Counted from the stretch's first letter, positions 35,619 through 47,765 are shown. The stretch: 64,000 bases of DNA from Telopea speciosissima (GCF_018873765.1 NC_057923.1:7514413-7578412), one strand, 5' to 3'. A program made the numbers and translations. Notes: generated by a model not told the origin, from the letters alone.

Positions 35619-37343
35619 TGTAGGTCAAACTACGGTTCTAGGATCATGTCATGATTTTTTTGGAAAATCAATTATAAATTAATTAGGGTATTGCACCCCC
35701 TGGGTTAACCCATGGTTATTCGGACACTCTATTTTAATTTTAGGGTTTCTCATGGTCGCCCATGGGAACCCTGGTACATCCCAATTAAGGTTTGATCTGA
35801 AAAATCAATGTCATGTCTTTCTCTTTTGTGTCCCATGGAATTATAGAACCCAAAAGAGATAGATGAATTCATCTCTATTCCATCCCATAGAAAGAGGGAT
35901 CCATCTCATACCCGAATACGCAACAGAGCCAAATCAATTCGTGTTTCTTTCACATTCCATGAATAATCAATAATTAGAAATCAAGAGGAATTAACATAGA
36001 ATTGCTAACCTGATGAACCTCAAGTGTTGCTCCTCCGATATACAGTGGTTCTTCCTCCAATGACCACTCCAAGCAAACAGATCTGAACCTCCAATGGTGC
36101 AGTCAAGGTTCTTCAAACCAATCCTAGATGCTCTTCAGTTTTTCAAATATAGATCTGGGTTTCTAAAACCCCAACTCTTAAACAAAGTAGAGAGCAACAA
36201 GAAGAAGAAGAGATCACAAGAGAGAGAGGGGAGACCAAAAATCATCCAAGAGGGGGCAGCCAGAAAACGTGGAGACTTGGCTCCCCCTCTGCGTTTTTGG
36301 TAGTATATATAATGCTAGGGTTTTTTAAAACCTTGGATGAGAAAATAAAATCCCAGTGAGAATTAGACTCTCTCTCTCTCTTTGTTTGGTAGTTTTGTTT
36401 AAACTCAAAGTGCTTCTAATTGGTAAAGAAGCAGAATCTAATAGGGAATGATATAATTAATTACTTTATTTAATTTATGAATAATTACAATTAGCACCAT
36501 ATCTATTAATTAAATAAAAAATCAATTATTTTAGTAAACTCCAAATAACTCCCTACATGATAATAAATTATCATGTACAACCGCCCTCACTAATCAATAC
36601 CATCATTATGGAATCTAGGGCATGTACACTTGTACTGTCAAACCCCATTCCATAACATATGTACTCCATATAAGAGTGTCTGTCTATTTGATCGGATCCC
36701 GCAATACTCGATAAAACAATTTATTCAAAAAACTACATATAATCTATTATTTTATGTAAAATAGATTTCGAAAAAACCATTTTCAAGACGGCACTAGATC
36801 CAGATTCCGATCTGACCATACACAGGCAAACTCAATCTTGGTGTTCCCCAATCGGACAGTGGTGATCATGTTGAGTAACTCCTTCACTCACAAAGTGTTT
36901 GCGTATTCCCAAAACACCGATTTTGACTCACTTGAGTCTCAGTCATTGATGAACCAAAGAATGTGATCACACTTTGTAGTGATAGGGTTCCCTCAGATAA
37001 AGGGTGGTGACACAAGTCTATCCCTTCCTACATCTGGCAGTAATACATGAGGGAATCGACAAAGTAGATTCTTTGCAAATACACACATCGATCATGTGAG
37101 TACTCGCATTCGTACCCTGACATCACATGTCTAGGCATACTCAATGCAACGACAATATGATAAGGGTGTCCAGTCCAAACCCTAGTCGTGACTACCATTT
37201 TAAGTAAAACTTACGGACACATAATGCTCAAAAAATTTATATCGCATGTGATAATATTAAACCAAAATGTATAAAGATTCAATACAAAGTAAAATCGAAT
37301 TAAACCAAACTGAACCGAGTTTGATGGACACATAAATCCAACA
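35619..37343 (-). mobile_element. Solo LTR (about 1.73 kb)
   Basis: On the minus strand it runs from TGTTGGATTTATGTGTCC to GTTTGACCTACA, a TG...CA unit. The flanks are TCAAG (35614-35618) and TCAAA (37344-37348), a 5-bp duplication with one change. A TATATATAC box at about 36304 fits a minus-strand promoter. Unit 2 reads CTCAAGTCAGTTGTTC across the site. There is no internal coding region, so it is a recombination remnant of a larger element, probably Copia or Gypsy; the class was not settled. Confidence 0.8.
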
Positions 37344-37351
37344 TCAAATCG

Positions 37352-37535
37352 ATTGTTCTATCTATGAATACTTTTGTTGAGTCACACTTTAAACTACCCA
37401 CAACCCATCGTAATCTTATCTGGAAAGTTTCTATGGACTTCCTTTTTAGGTGCTCAAGATCAGTCCCCAAGATTAAATGGATATCATGGCAACGACTTTG
37501 CAAATTCAAGGAAAATGGGAGATTAGCATTTTAAG
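37352..37535 (+). mobile_element. L1-type LINE fragment at the duplication breakpoint
   Basis: This is collinear with 46155-46322 and carries the same reverse-transcriptase tail (WISWQRLCKFK-like then a GGLGF-like motif). It stops at 37535, where the second unit begins. Confidence 0.7.
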
Positions 37536-38439
37536 ATGAACTAGGGAAGGGAGAAGGTACCAACCACGAAACTCAAACTCAAAATCTCCTAATGAACATG
37601 AGCTTGAAGCGCACCACAACTGTTGGTGAATATTATCTATTTCTACACCTAAAAAAAAAACAAACACTGAAACGATGATAGTTGGGTGTTGGGATTACGT
37701 GGTACTTGTCCGCAGCGATGCCCATGCCTTTCTAAAAGTTTTATATGAGTTTTATGAGTAGAGAAACCTAACCTATAATATTCTCCATTTTCCCAAAAAA
37801 TATATATGAATCCACGTATTGTGACTTGTGAGTCAGAAAATGGATAGAGTTGGATCGCTTGACAGGCAGAGAAGCAAAGATAATATAGGGAGAGAGAGAG
37901 ATGTGTGGGGACAATTTCCTCCTCCTCCTCCTGCTGCATCCGTCCACTGATATATGAGACCAACATTAGACCCATTATAACATCAAAGTTCATTGTCCCG
38001 TACGTGTCATCCTACGGCCCACAATCCAAAACAACCAAATTTATGTAGGGTGGCGGCTCTATCATGCATTTATCTCCATTAAGTATTATTAGGGGGGGGA
38101 ACCCCACTTGGAAGATTTCATGATTGTGAGAATAGACCAGATCCGTAATGAATCCTTTCTCTCTCTCTCTCTCTCCCCCAAACCACCCTCCCCCCCCCCC
38201 CCCCTTTCCCCTTACTTTGAATTCTGCCATCTGTTTCTAACCATCTTGAGTCATGACCCCGTAAACTTTATTTACTTTTGAGATTCTTCTTGGCCAATTG
38301 ATGTTGCGTACGCCATAGCTCCTTCTTATGATCTTATCTGTTGCTGGAACAAACACACACACAGACCATAAATAACAGAGTTAGTTAGTTACCATGACGT
38401 AGTGAAGGAAGAGGAATTTCAAGTCATACCTACCCATAT

Positions 38440-39540
38440 ACATTACCATTCCCACTTATGTTGGAGATTGTCTGGGTCTAGAGGTGGACTCAGAGAATTC
38501 GGGCAATTTTGTGACGGATAAGTTTGCGGTTGTAGGCGTGACCTCTCCACAAGATATGTGTTGGATCTCAACTCTCTATCCTGTGCCTCACAGTTTTCAT
38601 GAATAAAATGCTTTATCCCCAAAAATAAAAAAACAAAAAATCATAGATCCGTATTTTTCTTGCACGACACGTGGGTTTTTATAATCCAACGGTAGTAAGA
38701 ATGTTGCCCCATACTTAAAATGAAAATCCGTTTTTAGATCGGGTAGGACAAGAACCCGCCCCAGCCCCTCTTTCATATCTCCAGTGATGAGAGACTGAAT
38801 CAATCAAGGCACAAAGCTCTCATGCGCCCTTCTCTGCTCTGTGATTTGTTCTTGGCTGAAGACTAACTATCTTCTCCAGTGGTTCTCTCACTACTATTTA
38901 TTTTGGGTTCGGAGTGGAAGAAACGATTTTACTGTCAAAATCCGGTTTGGGGAACTGTCATTTGGTTTGTGTGAGGTTTGGAGATAACTCTTCATCCCAT
39001 GATATTCCAGATCCCCTCGGTTACTCTCGAGCGTCTCAGGATCTTTTTTGTTTTCTCTGATTTGGGTTTACGAAGGACTAATAAGTATTCAAATGTAAAA
39101 TAAAAAACACAGAAAGTAGGTCTAGTGTCAAACCTGCAGCCCTCCAATGGTGAGAATGGAGGAAGATGAACGAGAAAAGGAAGTCGGAACGATTTGAAAG
39201 CCTCTCCTTTCTGAGTTTTTTTTCTCTAAGATTTTGGGTTTACATTCTAATTGGGTCGGGTTGGGAGGAATCAGATATCAAATCGGGTTGTGGTTCCTAA
39301 AATGGTGCAAATTAATCTCCACCACAAGATTTTTTTTATGCCACGTATTGCACAGGGAAGGTGCTATTACCGGGTATTGCCAAATTAAAGAATTGGAGAG
39401 GAATTTTAGGTACATTTTTTTTAGTTTTCCTTTTCTTGGGGTTGGAGGGGAGAGCCGTGTTAGGTGTAGCGGAGGTTGGTGAGTTTGGATTTTCTTTTAT
39501 GGGAATTTGCAAAACTCCTTTTGTAAAGAGAATATAAAAT
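38440..39540. other. Unit 2-specific stretch, no gene recognised
   Basis: Not matched in unit 1. AT-rich, with no element ends or coherent exon found. Confidence 0.4.
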
Positions 39541-39724
39541 GAGGGTGCACTATCTCTGTCCGGAAGTGCATCTAGGTGCAGGTCGCGTCTAGACACATGA
39601 GGCGACACAGGAGTAGGACTTTGGGCATCTAGGGAGGCAAGCCCGGTCATTTCGCCCACCCCCATGTATCTGGGTGCCCCATACGCCTCTTGTGCAGAGA
39701 ACTTTATCAATTTATCCCATAAAA

Positions 39725-39850
39725 TGAGGTTATGGGTTCTCTAAGCAAGCATGGTGGCGAAGGGCACCAATGAGCTGTGGTGAGACGGTATTATATATAT
39801 ATTGGAGGACAGCAAAGTCACTTATTGTAAGAAAAAATAAATAAATAGTA
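39725..39850 (+). repeat. Dispersed repeat R1, copy 4 (unit 2)
   Basis: GGGTTCTCTAAGCAAGCATG followed by CACCAATGAGCTGTGGTGAG and GTCACTTATTGTAAG; the counterpart of 29695-29765. Confidence 0.6.
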
Positions 39851-40295
39851 ACTTACTAATGCTCATAAAATCTTTTCCCAAAAAATCAAACAGTAGAGGG
39901 TTCACTGTCTAGCAACGTGGCCCCTATGCCAGTGTGGGGCCAATCACAACACACAGGAGTATCAATAGATTGGGATTTTATGCATTCACAGGGTAGGGCA
40001 ATCATTTCGTCTCTCTTTGTATTAGAGCACAGGCACCATGCTGCATGGCAAGATACTTTTTCCCAAATCAAAAATAATTTCATCACAGGAGAGGTCATGA
40101 CATTACATGCATGCCATCATGTGGTTGGAACAAGCCTGACAAGTATGATCGACCATGAATCACAAGGACATTCTATCAGGATTCAAGACAAGGTGGCCTT
40201 TGTTAACTACCCCATGTGGTACTCATTTATAACGTGTAAATTCAGTAGATGACATATGATGTGGAAATCACTAAACAAGTGTTTTAAATTAGGGA

Positions 40296-40400
40296 GAGGG
40301 TTCTCTAATCAAGCAGCATAGATGAGCCTACCAAAGAAGTGTGGTAAAATGATATCGTATAATAGAAGGCAACGAGGTCATTTCATGTAAAGAAGAAAGA
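40296..40400 (+). repeat. Dispersed repeat R1, copy 5
   Basis: GGGTTCTCTAATCAAGCAGC, GAAGTGTGGTAAAATGATAT and AACGAGGTCATTTCATGTAA. It is about 570 bp from copy 4 and has no counterpart in unit 1. Confidence 0.6.
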
Positions 40401-41179
40401 GACAGACACAAATGTGTTAGCATACTTTATCCCAGCTGTGGCTCAATTTCCTAATTGTTTTGCATGTTGAAGTTTATTTGTGAAAGAAATTCATACACAC
40501 GTAGAAATAGGACATGAAGATTCGATAAGCATATAACAAACAATTATAGAGACAAGTTTCGGTATACCTGGATCCATGGCTAAAGAATGATAATTGCATG
40601 AACATTGTCTCTCTGCTGCAATGTATGTTGGTCTTGTCTACCCTCTTCTCTACTCACTTTAGGGTTTCTGAAGTCGTCCACTTGATGAGCCAGTGTCGAC
40701 TAGGGACTAACCTTGTAAAAAGAAATAAAAGTTTCATTTTCCATTAAAGGATAAATTAGTTAAATCCATATTGTGTAATATTTTCATATTAATTAAGATG
40801 CATCAAATCTCAGTCCAATATCCATATATGATCACTTTCCACTATTAGACCGAGCTAGCCAATTTCACAGTAGTCAACACTTACAAATTTGGTTTACCAA
40901 AAAAAAAACCACTTACCAATTTGGTTTTAAAAAAGCAAAAAAAATGACTATGCTAGTCCACCCAAAAGGAAACCTTACAATTTGATTATCTAAAACAATT
41001 AATAAAAAACAAAAAATAGATTAAAACAAGATCACTACTTCTTAATTCCATTTTGGTGACAACAAGTTCTTCCCTTAGATACTTAAGTTGAGTTAGGTAG
41101 CTCTTCAACTGGATTCAAGATTAAACGCAACATCAAAAGTAAATACTGTTGGAAAACAGCCATAAACAAGCAAGTATCA

Positions 41180-42030
41180 TGAGACCAACAAATTGTAATT
41201 GAATCTGTATTTGTAATGGAATTGGGTTTTTGGTCCATTACATGTATAGGGTAAAATTGTAATTAAGGCGAGATTAGGGTTTCTTGGGAAACCCTAAACA
41301 CAAGCAAATGGAAGATCATTATGTGAGGTGATGAATAGTGTAGACAATTTTTCAAGTTTATTGGAAAATCTCTTATTTTTTCAGGCGAATGTAGGCATTC
41401 ATACCAAACCATGCATAGTAAATTTGTTGAATTGTGTATAATTGTTTGCTTGGATTTTAAGAATCCCCCAGCCTTATAGGTTCTTAAGAAGGAGGACCTA
41501 ATAAAGTTGAATCCATTAGGATTCTTCTGTCGCATGCATGAAACTTTTAAAACAATTTTCCTTTCCTTAATAACTAAGAATGAGAGGTAACTCACATTAG
41601 TAGCTTATCCTTTTTAGATAGGATTTTATCAGTTTTGTCCAAACTAACACACACGAAGACAACGTTTGGTTGGTGCAATGTCCCATTAAGACATGTGAAA
41701 GGTCGCCACTTTTCCTCTATGTGAGACACAACTGAGTTTCAATTTTCAATCACAAAGCAAAGTCCTGTACGTTAGCTTTCAATTTGGAATGTAATTGGCA
41801 GATTGGATTTGATGATTTCAAGTGTCCACTTTTGATTAAGGCTGCGGTTGTTGACAAAGGTACACGCACATGATAATGCTTTCATCCTTTTTCTTAATGT
41901 GTGCTAACGACATTGCTCAGGAGCTCCTTGTTTAGACCCTCATGATGATTACAATTATAAGTCTAATTCACATACAAATTGGTTTTATGTTGTTTTTTCC
42001 CCTTAAATTCTACTAAGGGCTCATAAGCCA
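41180..42030 (+). repeat. LTR-like repeat, copy a2
   Basis: Unit 2 counterpart of 31190-32060, from GAGACCAACAAATTGTAATT to AAGTCTAATTCACATACAAA. Confidence 0.6.
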
Positions 42031-42119
42031 ACTACAACTCCAAGTAGAGGAAGGAAGGCAAAGGCACATATGCTAACAAGGAGGGGGGGGGAGGTTTCGA
42101 AGCCGAAACATGCTAACGG

Positions 42120-43140
42120 CAAGGTAGTAAAACTCGGAACTCGACCCCAACTTGATCTTGGGAAAAATTGAGATCTCGGTCGAATTGGTGCATTTTTTTT
42201 TTAACTCGAAACCTCAACTCGGTGGATTTTAGACCTAGTTTGGGTATAAAACTTGGTATTTAGTCTATTTTAGCCCATTTATACACTATGACAATATCAA
42301 ATTTTATAAAAATAAAGTTCAAATAAGAGTTTTACTTAGGACTTTAAGTTTGTAGATGGACGATGACGTACTAAAATACCCTACTCTACACATAAGTTAG
42401 TAATAGAAAGCAAGCAAAACATTCAATTAATAGCTAAACAACTTAAATAAGCATTAGAAATGTTAAACTGATACATCAAACTGTTTAACAATATTACAAG
42501 TTACAATTATCATCACATAAACTGAGTTTGAATCAAGTATTCAGTCCCCAGCAGTGCCACATAGTCTTCCCATGACATACTGTTGCTGCACTGTTGCATA
42601 TATTGCTCCACAGTAAGCATATAAGAGTTGTCATCAGCATATGTCAAGTCCCCTATCCTAGGGTATAGCTGTTGCCATGAGGTGTGAGATCCACTGCTAC
42701 TGTCATATTAAGACATATATGGGTGTGACTAGTTTGGGACTGGGAATATGGGCCCAAAACCTAACATAGTGCTTTGATTGTCGAACTCAAGTGTTGGGTG
42801 CCCAAATTGACCATAGCCACAAGAATCAAAATCGGTGTTCTCCTGGCTATAATCATAGTCATGATGAGGGTGAGATGAATGCAACGACTCCTGCAGGTTA
42901 CAACTTCAAATCTAGAGGTAAAATGAGTCACAACCTTCAAATGGGGAAGAAAATAGCTTTTGGATAGAACTCGGTCGAGAAATATCGAGTTCTGTTGAGT
43001 TAGATGACTTTTAAAGAAGTAGATGGGTCGAGATATGGGTCGACCCGAGATCTCGACCGAGAAAATGTAATTTGAGAACTCGTATACCAACTCGACTCGA
43101 CCTCCCAAAAAAATGAGATCTCGCGAATTCTCGAACTATG
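42120..43140 (-). mobile_element. hAT-like element with transposase remnant and 8-bp TSD
   Basis: Flanked by GCTAACGG (42112-42119) and GCCAACGG (43141-43148). Unit 1 has the single site CATGCCAACGGTCGATGC at about 32487. The ends CAAGGTAGTAAAACTCGG and (inverted) CATAGTTCGAGAATTCGCG are imperfect TIRs. The minus strand in 42500-42850 reads a C-terminal tail like those of plant hAT transposases (GHPTLEFD, then SGSHTSWQQLYPR and YMLTVEQYMQQC), interrupted by stops. It is a 1-kb internally deleted copy. Confidence 0.7.
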
Positions 43141-43379
43141 GCCAACGGTTGATGCTTCGACGAGCAACACCATAACCAATTGCGCTTAATAATCGTTGGC
43201 ACAAATCACCAATGCTTGCTCATTGGTGTAGTGTGGGAATCCCTTTTCCCACTTTGGTATGGGGGGAAATCCCTTCCCAAAACATAAAAAGGAAAAAGCC
43301 TCTCTGACAAGCGGCTTAGCCTACGCCTCCTCACATGGGTTTTTATTAATTATTTTAAAGAAAAAAAAATTTTTGGTGC

Positions 43380-43800
43380 AAACACCCTCAACCCCCCCCC
43401 CCCAGTGAGGGGAAGGGGGTAATTTATTTATATATCATCGAGTAGCACGTATGGAAGGAGAAGAACACATCTCCATCATCCATGGATCGAAATTGGGCCA
43501 GACAGTCGCACCTGTTATCGACAGTGTCCTCCTGGCAAGGGAGTCAGCACTGTTGTTAATCTCCCTTGGAATATAGTTAAAGGTACAAATTCAAAATAGG
43601 AAGACAAATACAAAATATCATCCAAGATGGGATGCAAATACAAAGGTGAGGCTTGATGTCAATGCTGCAGAGGAGTTATCACGCTCTTGCAATCACTCTC
43701 AATGATGATGCATCTAAAATCCTCAAAGATGGCTTCAAGCAAAGTTGCTCGAATACACAATGCTTCACCCTTTTCTAGTTTTTCAAATTGACATGGATTT
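43380..43800 (-). mobile_element. L1-type LINE RNase H fragment
   Basis: The minus strand reads, with frame breaks, EALCIRATLLEAIFEDF, IIIESDCKSVI and a PREINNSADSLARR-like end, which carry the E, D and D positions of the plant LINE RNase H domain. A C-run and A-rich tract at 43360-43400 mark the 3' side. It is absent from unit 1. Confidence 0.7.
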
Positions 43801-43839
43801 GAAATAGCAACCAATCATCTTCCATTTGAATATGTGAAG

Positions 43840-44754
43840 TGTTGCGGGTGAAAACCTCCGATGCCCAGTTCGCCCACGGATGAGCCTGCAAAAACCAAGC
43901 GATGAGCACAAGAGAGCCGGTGTGGCTTCGGCCAAGCACTCTCCGACGCTCAAGTCAGGTCTCCAATGCAACAGCCTAACTGCGTAGTGAAAGCAAGATG
44001 AGGAATGGTGCTCCATACCTGGGTATTTATAGAGTGAGGATGAGATGAGGCGGTTGGAAAAGTCCTAGTATGGTAGGAGTCCTTCTTTTGGAAGGCTCTC
44101 TCGCGTAGAGCAGAGTGGAGAGCTATTTTCGGAGTCGGGTTCTTATTAAGGTAAGAGTCCATGTAAAGTGTGATTTCGTATTGCGCTGGGATCGTGGCTC
44201 AATCCTTATCCCATGATTCTCGGGATGTGCTGACGTGGCCCCGCGATCTCCAGTGGGGGGTTATGGTAGCTTCTATGGAGGAGGGCTCGGCCTCGGAGGT
44301 CGGCCTGGGAGGTCGGCCTAGTAGGTCGGTCTCGGCAGTCACCTCGGCCTCGGAGGTCGGCATGTTAGGTCGATCTCGGCAATCAGCTCAGCCTAGGTTG
44401 TCCTGTGTATGCTCGGTCAGGAGTTTATGACTGACTTGTGTGAGCTCGGCTCAGAGGTTGGCCTGGTAGGTCGGTCTCGGCAATCACCTTGGCCTCAGCC
44501 TCGGGCAGCCATGGCCTCATTGCCCGGCCTTGGCCTCGGCTTCAGTGCTCGGCCTCGGCCTCGGTCTCAGTGCTCGGCCTCGGCCTCGGTCTCAGTGCTC
44601 GGCCTCGGATTCAGTCCCTTGGCTCGATTCGGCCAGGTCAGCTCGATCCTTGAGTTTGGCTCAGTTCCATGATAGCTCGGCTCGGTCCTCGGATTCAATT
44701 CCAGTACGTTTACGTGGCAGCTTTTGGTTGGTTGGGGGATTCTATGACGCATCA
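43840..44754 (-). mobile_element. Gypsy (Tat-like) solo LTR with TSD
   Basis: On the minus strand it runs TGATGCGTCATAG ... CACCCGCAACA and is flanked by TGAAG (43835-43839 and 44755-44759). It has a CTATAAATACC promoter box (about 44025) followed by CTGACTTGAGCGTCGGAGAG and TCATCCGTGGGCGAACTGGG, a leader layout typical of Tat-type Gypsy LTRs. The upstream part is a GC-rich CTCGGCCTCGG array at about 44280-44640, including three 25-bp units (starts 44543, 44568, 44593). Confidence 0.8.
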
Positions 44755-45404
44755 TGAAGTAGATCGATAACAACCCAATATGAATATGTCATGTAGGATC
44801 CTTCAACACTTTTTTTTGGGGGGGTCGAAGTTTGATCTATTAGCACTAGGAACCCCATAGAAAAGTGGCTTTGAAAATAAAATAAAATTTTTGTTTAATC
44901 TTTATTTGCTAATTCAATTCCCTTAGTTCTGATGTTCTTGTTAGATTTAGACCTCTATTAAATGTCTTACGATTTTATGAGAAATATCGGTCTTTGCCTA
45001 CAATTTAATCCCTAAGTTGAACTGTTGGATTTTTTAGTAAAAAAAATGGGAGAAAGAACACTAACCCGTGTTGTGTGTGGGCGTGTACTAACATCCAAAC
45101 AGCCCAGCACGAAAAGATCGTCGCACCCTTTGGAAAAAGGCATGTTTATATGTTTATTAGCCTAAATCCTTACCTAAGAGATTATAAAAATTACACTAAT
45201 ATAATATATAATCTTGTGTATTATGTTAGTAGTTCTTACTATATTCCCTGTAACCCCTTCCCAGCCCCTTGACAAAAAAAGGCATGTTTTTTTCCATATT
45301 TTCTATTGAGTAGATAGTCCAATAGAAAATAAGGGAATAGCACTTAGTCAATTAGTAATGTGACTTTAGGGTGTTGGGTTCTTCACATTATTATTACTTT
45401 TCAC

Positions 45405-46120
45405 CAACAAAAGTATTTTGGGTCCATTACATGTATTGGTTAAAATTATAATTGTGTGGGAATTAAGGTTTATATATTATCTCTATAGAAAAACCCTAGA
45501 CATAAGTAAAGGGAAGATCACTTTGTGAGATGAAGAATAATATAAAGATCGAGTTTTTTAACTTTAGTGGAAAATCTCTGAATCTCTCGAATAGATGTAG
45601 ACATTCGTAAATTTACATATAGGTTCTTAAGAAGTTTTGTTTGGTTAATACACCAGTGGTCCAAATAAAGTTCAATCCATTTAGAATTTTCCCTTGTTTT
45701 CTTTTTCCGCATGCATGAAACTTTCAAATTATTTTCCTTTCCTCAATAATGAAGGATGAGAGAAACCTCACATTAGCTTATCTATCCTCTTTAGAGGGAT
45801 TTTATCACTTTTCTCCAAACTAACACACACGAAGACAACGTTTGGTTGGTGCAATGTTCTATTAAGACATGTGCAAGGTTGTCTCTTTCCTCTATGTGAG
45901 ACACAATTGAGTTTCAGTTTTCAATCTCAAAGCAAAGTCCTGTGTTAGCTTTCAATTTGGAGTACTTGGGAGATTGAATTTGATGATTTCAAGTGCCATT
46001 TTTTATTAAGGCTGCGTTTGTTGACAAAAGCGCACGCACATGATAATGCTTTAAGTCTCATTTAACAACCGCAGCCTTGATCAAAAGTGGCACTTGAAAT
46101 CATCAAATCCAATCGGTCAA
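45405..46120 (+). repeat. LTR-like repeat, copy b2
   Basis: Unit 2 counterpart of 34830-35590, ending in the conserved inverted repeat (45971-46115). Confidence 0.6.
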
Positions 46121-46442
46121 GAAATCCAAATTGGAAAGGAAGTTTTACTCAAGTCAGTTGTTCTACCTATGAATACTTTTGTTGGATCGCACTTTAAAAT
46201 CTTATCTGGATAGTTTCGATGGACTGTTTTTTGGGGTGTTCAAAACCAGTGCCCAATATTAGATGGATATCATGACAAGGATTTTGCAAATCCAAGAAAA
46301 ATGGGGGATTGGGATTTCAAGATCCTCAACTTCATAATCATGCTTTATTCGTTAAGGTTGCGTGGATGAATTGGAATCAACTGGATGTTACATGGAGCAG
46401 ATTTGTTAAGTAGATATATTTTCCTTCAACCTCTTTCTTTAA

Positions 46443-46777
46443 GGCTCTGTTTGGTTGCAAGGGGAATTAAAGGAAAGGGACGTGAAATTTTTAAACTTAA
46501 ATCGGAAAATTTTGTAATCATTACCTCATGTGACTATATCATTTGCTTTATATCATTCCATATTTGGTTATTAAATTTCATTTTACTTTGCATCCAATTT
46601 CCTTTGGTTTTAAAAATAAAATAAAAATTACATGTAAAATATATCATTACTAAATATGGTATGGAATTTAAGTAGTTTCTCCAATCACATGGGGTAATTA
46701 TTACAAAAAGTTTCTTTTTAAGGTTTGAAAATTTTCACTTTCCTTCCCTTTAATTCCCCTTGCAACCAAACATAGCC
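46443..46777. mobile_element. Tourist-like (PIF/Harbinger) MITE with TAA TSD
   Basis: The ends GGCTCTGTTTGGTTGCAAGG and (inverted) GGCTATGTTTGGTTGCAAGG are flanked by TAA on both sides (46440-46442 and 46778-46780). It is inserted in the LINE. Same family as 26296-26636. Confidence 0.8.
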
Positions 46778-47098
46778 TAAGGCGCCACTAAAATTGCACC
46801 TATCGTGGGCTTGGCGGAGCATTTTAATAGGTCGATCCGTCTTAATTGTTGGTTTCCTTTGGATTATTGGTAACGGGAACGTATTCACATTTGGGAGTAT
46901 AATTGGGTTCCTAATGTTACAAATTTCAAGCTCCAACACTGGTGCCCCATAGATGCAATATTCGTCTGGTTTCCAAGTTGATTGATCATGATAGCATGTC
47001 TTGGAATCGAGAAGTTTTGGATAGAGTTTTCCACCTTTAAGAAATCTCTGCTATCCTTCAAATTCAACTTCCATTATTCTCTCAAGAGGATCAACAGG

Positions 47099-47685
47099 TA
47101 GGGGTGTCAATTCCAGGCCCAACCGAGCCCGCACGGTTAAAGCCCAACTTGGATCAATTATTAAATGTGTCAGGCTTATTATTTGGACGGTCCTAATGTG
47201 GGGTTCTAGCCTATCGGGCGCCCGATCGGACCGACCATTTAAAAGCTCGACCTAACCCGCTCGATTAAAACCCGACCAAGCCCAACCCTTTAATATTGTT
47301 TGAAATTTTCATTTTTTATTTTTCCCTCCAATGCCCATAAACTAAGTGGGGTTAGAACATAATAGATTTATAATTAGCTCATATTCCTGAGTTCCTCACT
47401 CAGAAGGCAACCAACCCAATCTTGATGTGATCATCAATTATAATATTTTTTTACATGATAAATTATTACACATTTTAGGGCTGCACCGTTTATAGTCAGT
47501 TTAGAGTTAACAGGCCCATAGCCCGGTTAAGGCTCGATTCTAACACCCAATTATCTGAGCCCAACCGAGCCCGTCTAGGCCCGGTTCAATTAGCTAAACG
47601 GATGGTCATAGTGCAGAATTCAAGCTTGGTTAAGCCTGATTAGGCCCGACCGAGGCCCACCAAGCCCGACTGGTTGACGCCCCTA
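47099..47685. mobile_element. hAT MITE with exact 8-bp TSD inside the LINE
   Basis: TCAACAGG flanks it at 47091-47098 and 47686-47693. The TIRs are TAGGGGTGTCAA and (inverted) TAGGGGCGTCAA. The body is rich in GCCCGACC / CCCAACCGAGCCCG motifs. It has no coding potential. Confidence 0.88.
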
Positions 47686-47765
47686 TCAACAGGTATGGGG
47701 GGATCAAAAAACAAAATGTTTTCAGTGAAGACCGCATATCATTTGTTGTGTAATCAAAGGGACTT

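Larger units (their letters stand above)
28027..37535 (+). repeat. Unit 1 of a roughly 9-kb direct tandem duplication
   Basis: The order of landmarks here is repeated at 37542-46322: AGAAGGTACCAAC (28035 / 37553), TAGTTGGGTGTTGGG (28232 / 37679), the CATTGTCCCGTACGTGTCAT block (28690 / 37992), TTCATACACACGTA (29777 / 40489), TTGGAAAACAGCCATAAACA (30350 / 41150), GACAACGTTTGGTTGGTGCA (31705 / 41657), AACCCAATATGAATATG (33436 / 44773), CCTAAGAGATTATAA (34543 / 45173) and GATGGATATCAT (37465 / 46261). The unit ends inside an L1-type LINE. It has no host gene. Insertions present in only one unit account for the size difference. Confidence 0.9.
37542..46322 (+). repeat. Unit 2 of the tandem duplication
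   Basis: It is collinear with unit 1 in the same orientation. It lacks unit 1's MITE (28423-28610), solo LTR (29044-29261), 402-bp repeat pair, hAT element (34053-34535) and long solo LTR (35619-37343). It carries its own hAT-like element, LINE piece and Gypsy solo LTR. About 38440-39540 has no match in unit 1 and shows no recognisable gene. The LINE in which unit 1 stops continues intact past the end of unit 2, so the breakpoint lies in that LINE. Confidence 0.9.

Noticed and set aside
44170..44773. Ser/Ala/Leu/Gly-rich open frames across the CTCGGCCTCGG array
   Set aside because: Low-complexity minisatellite inside a solo Gypsy LTR; the repeat produces frames in all phases.
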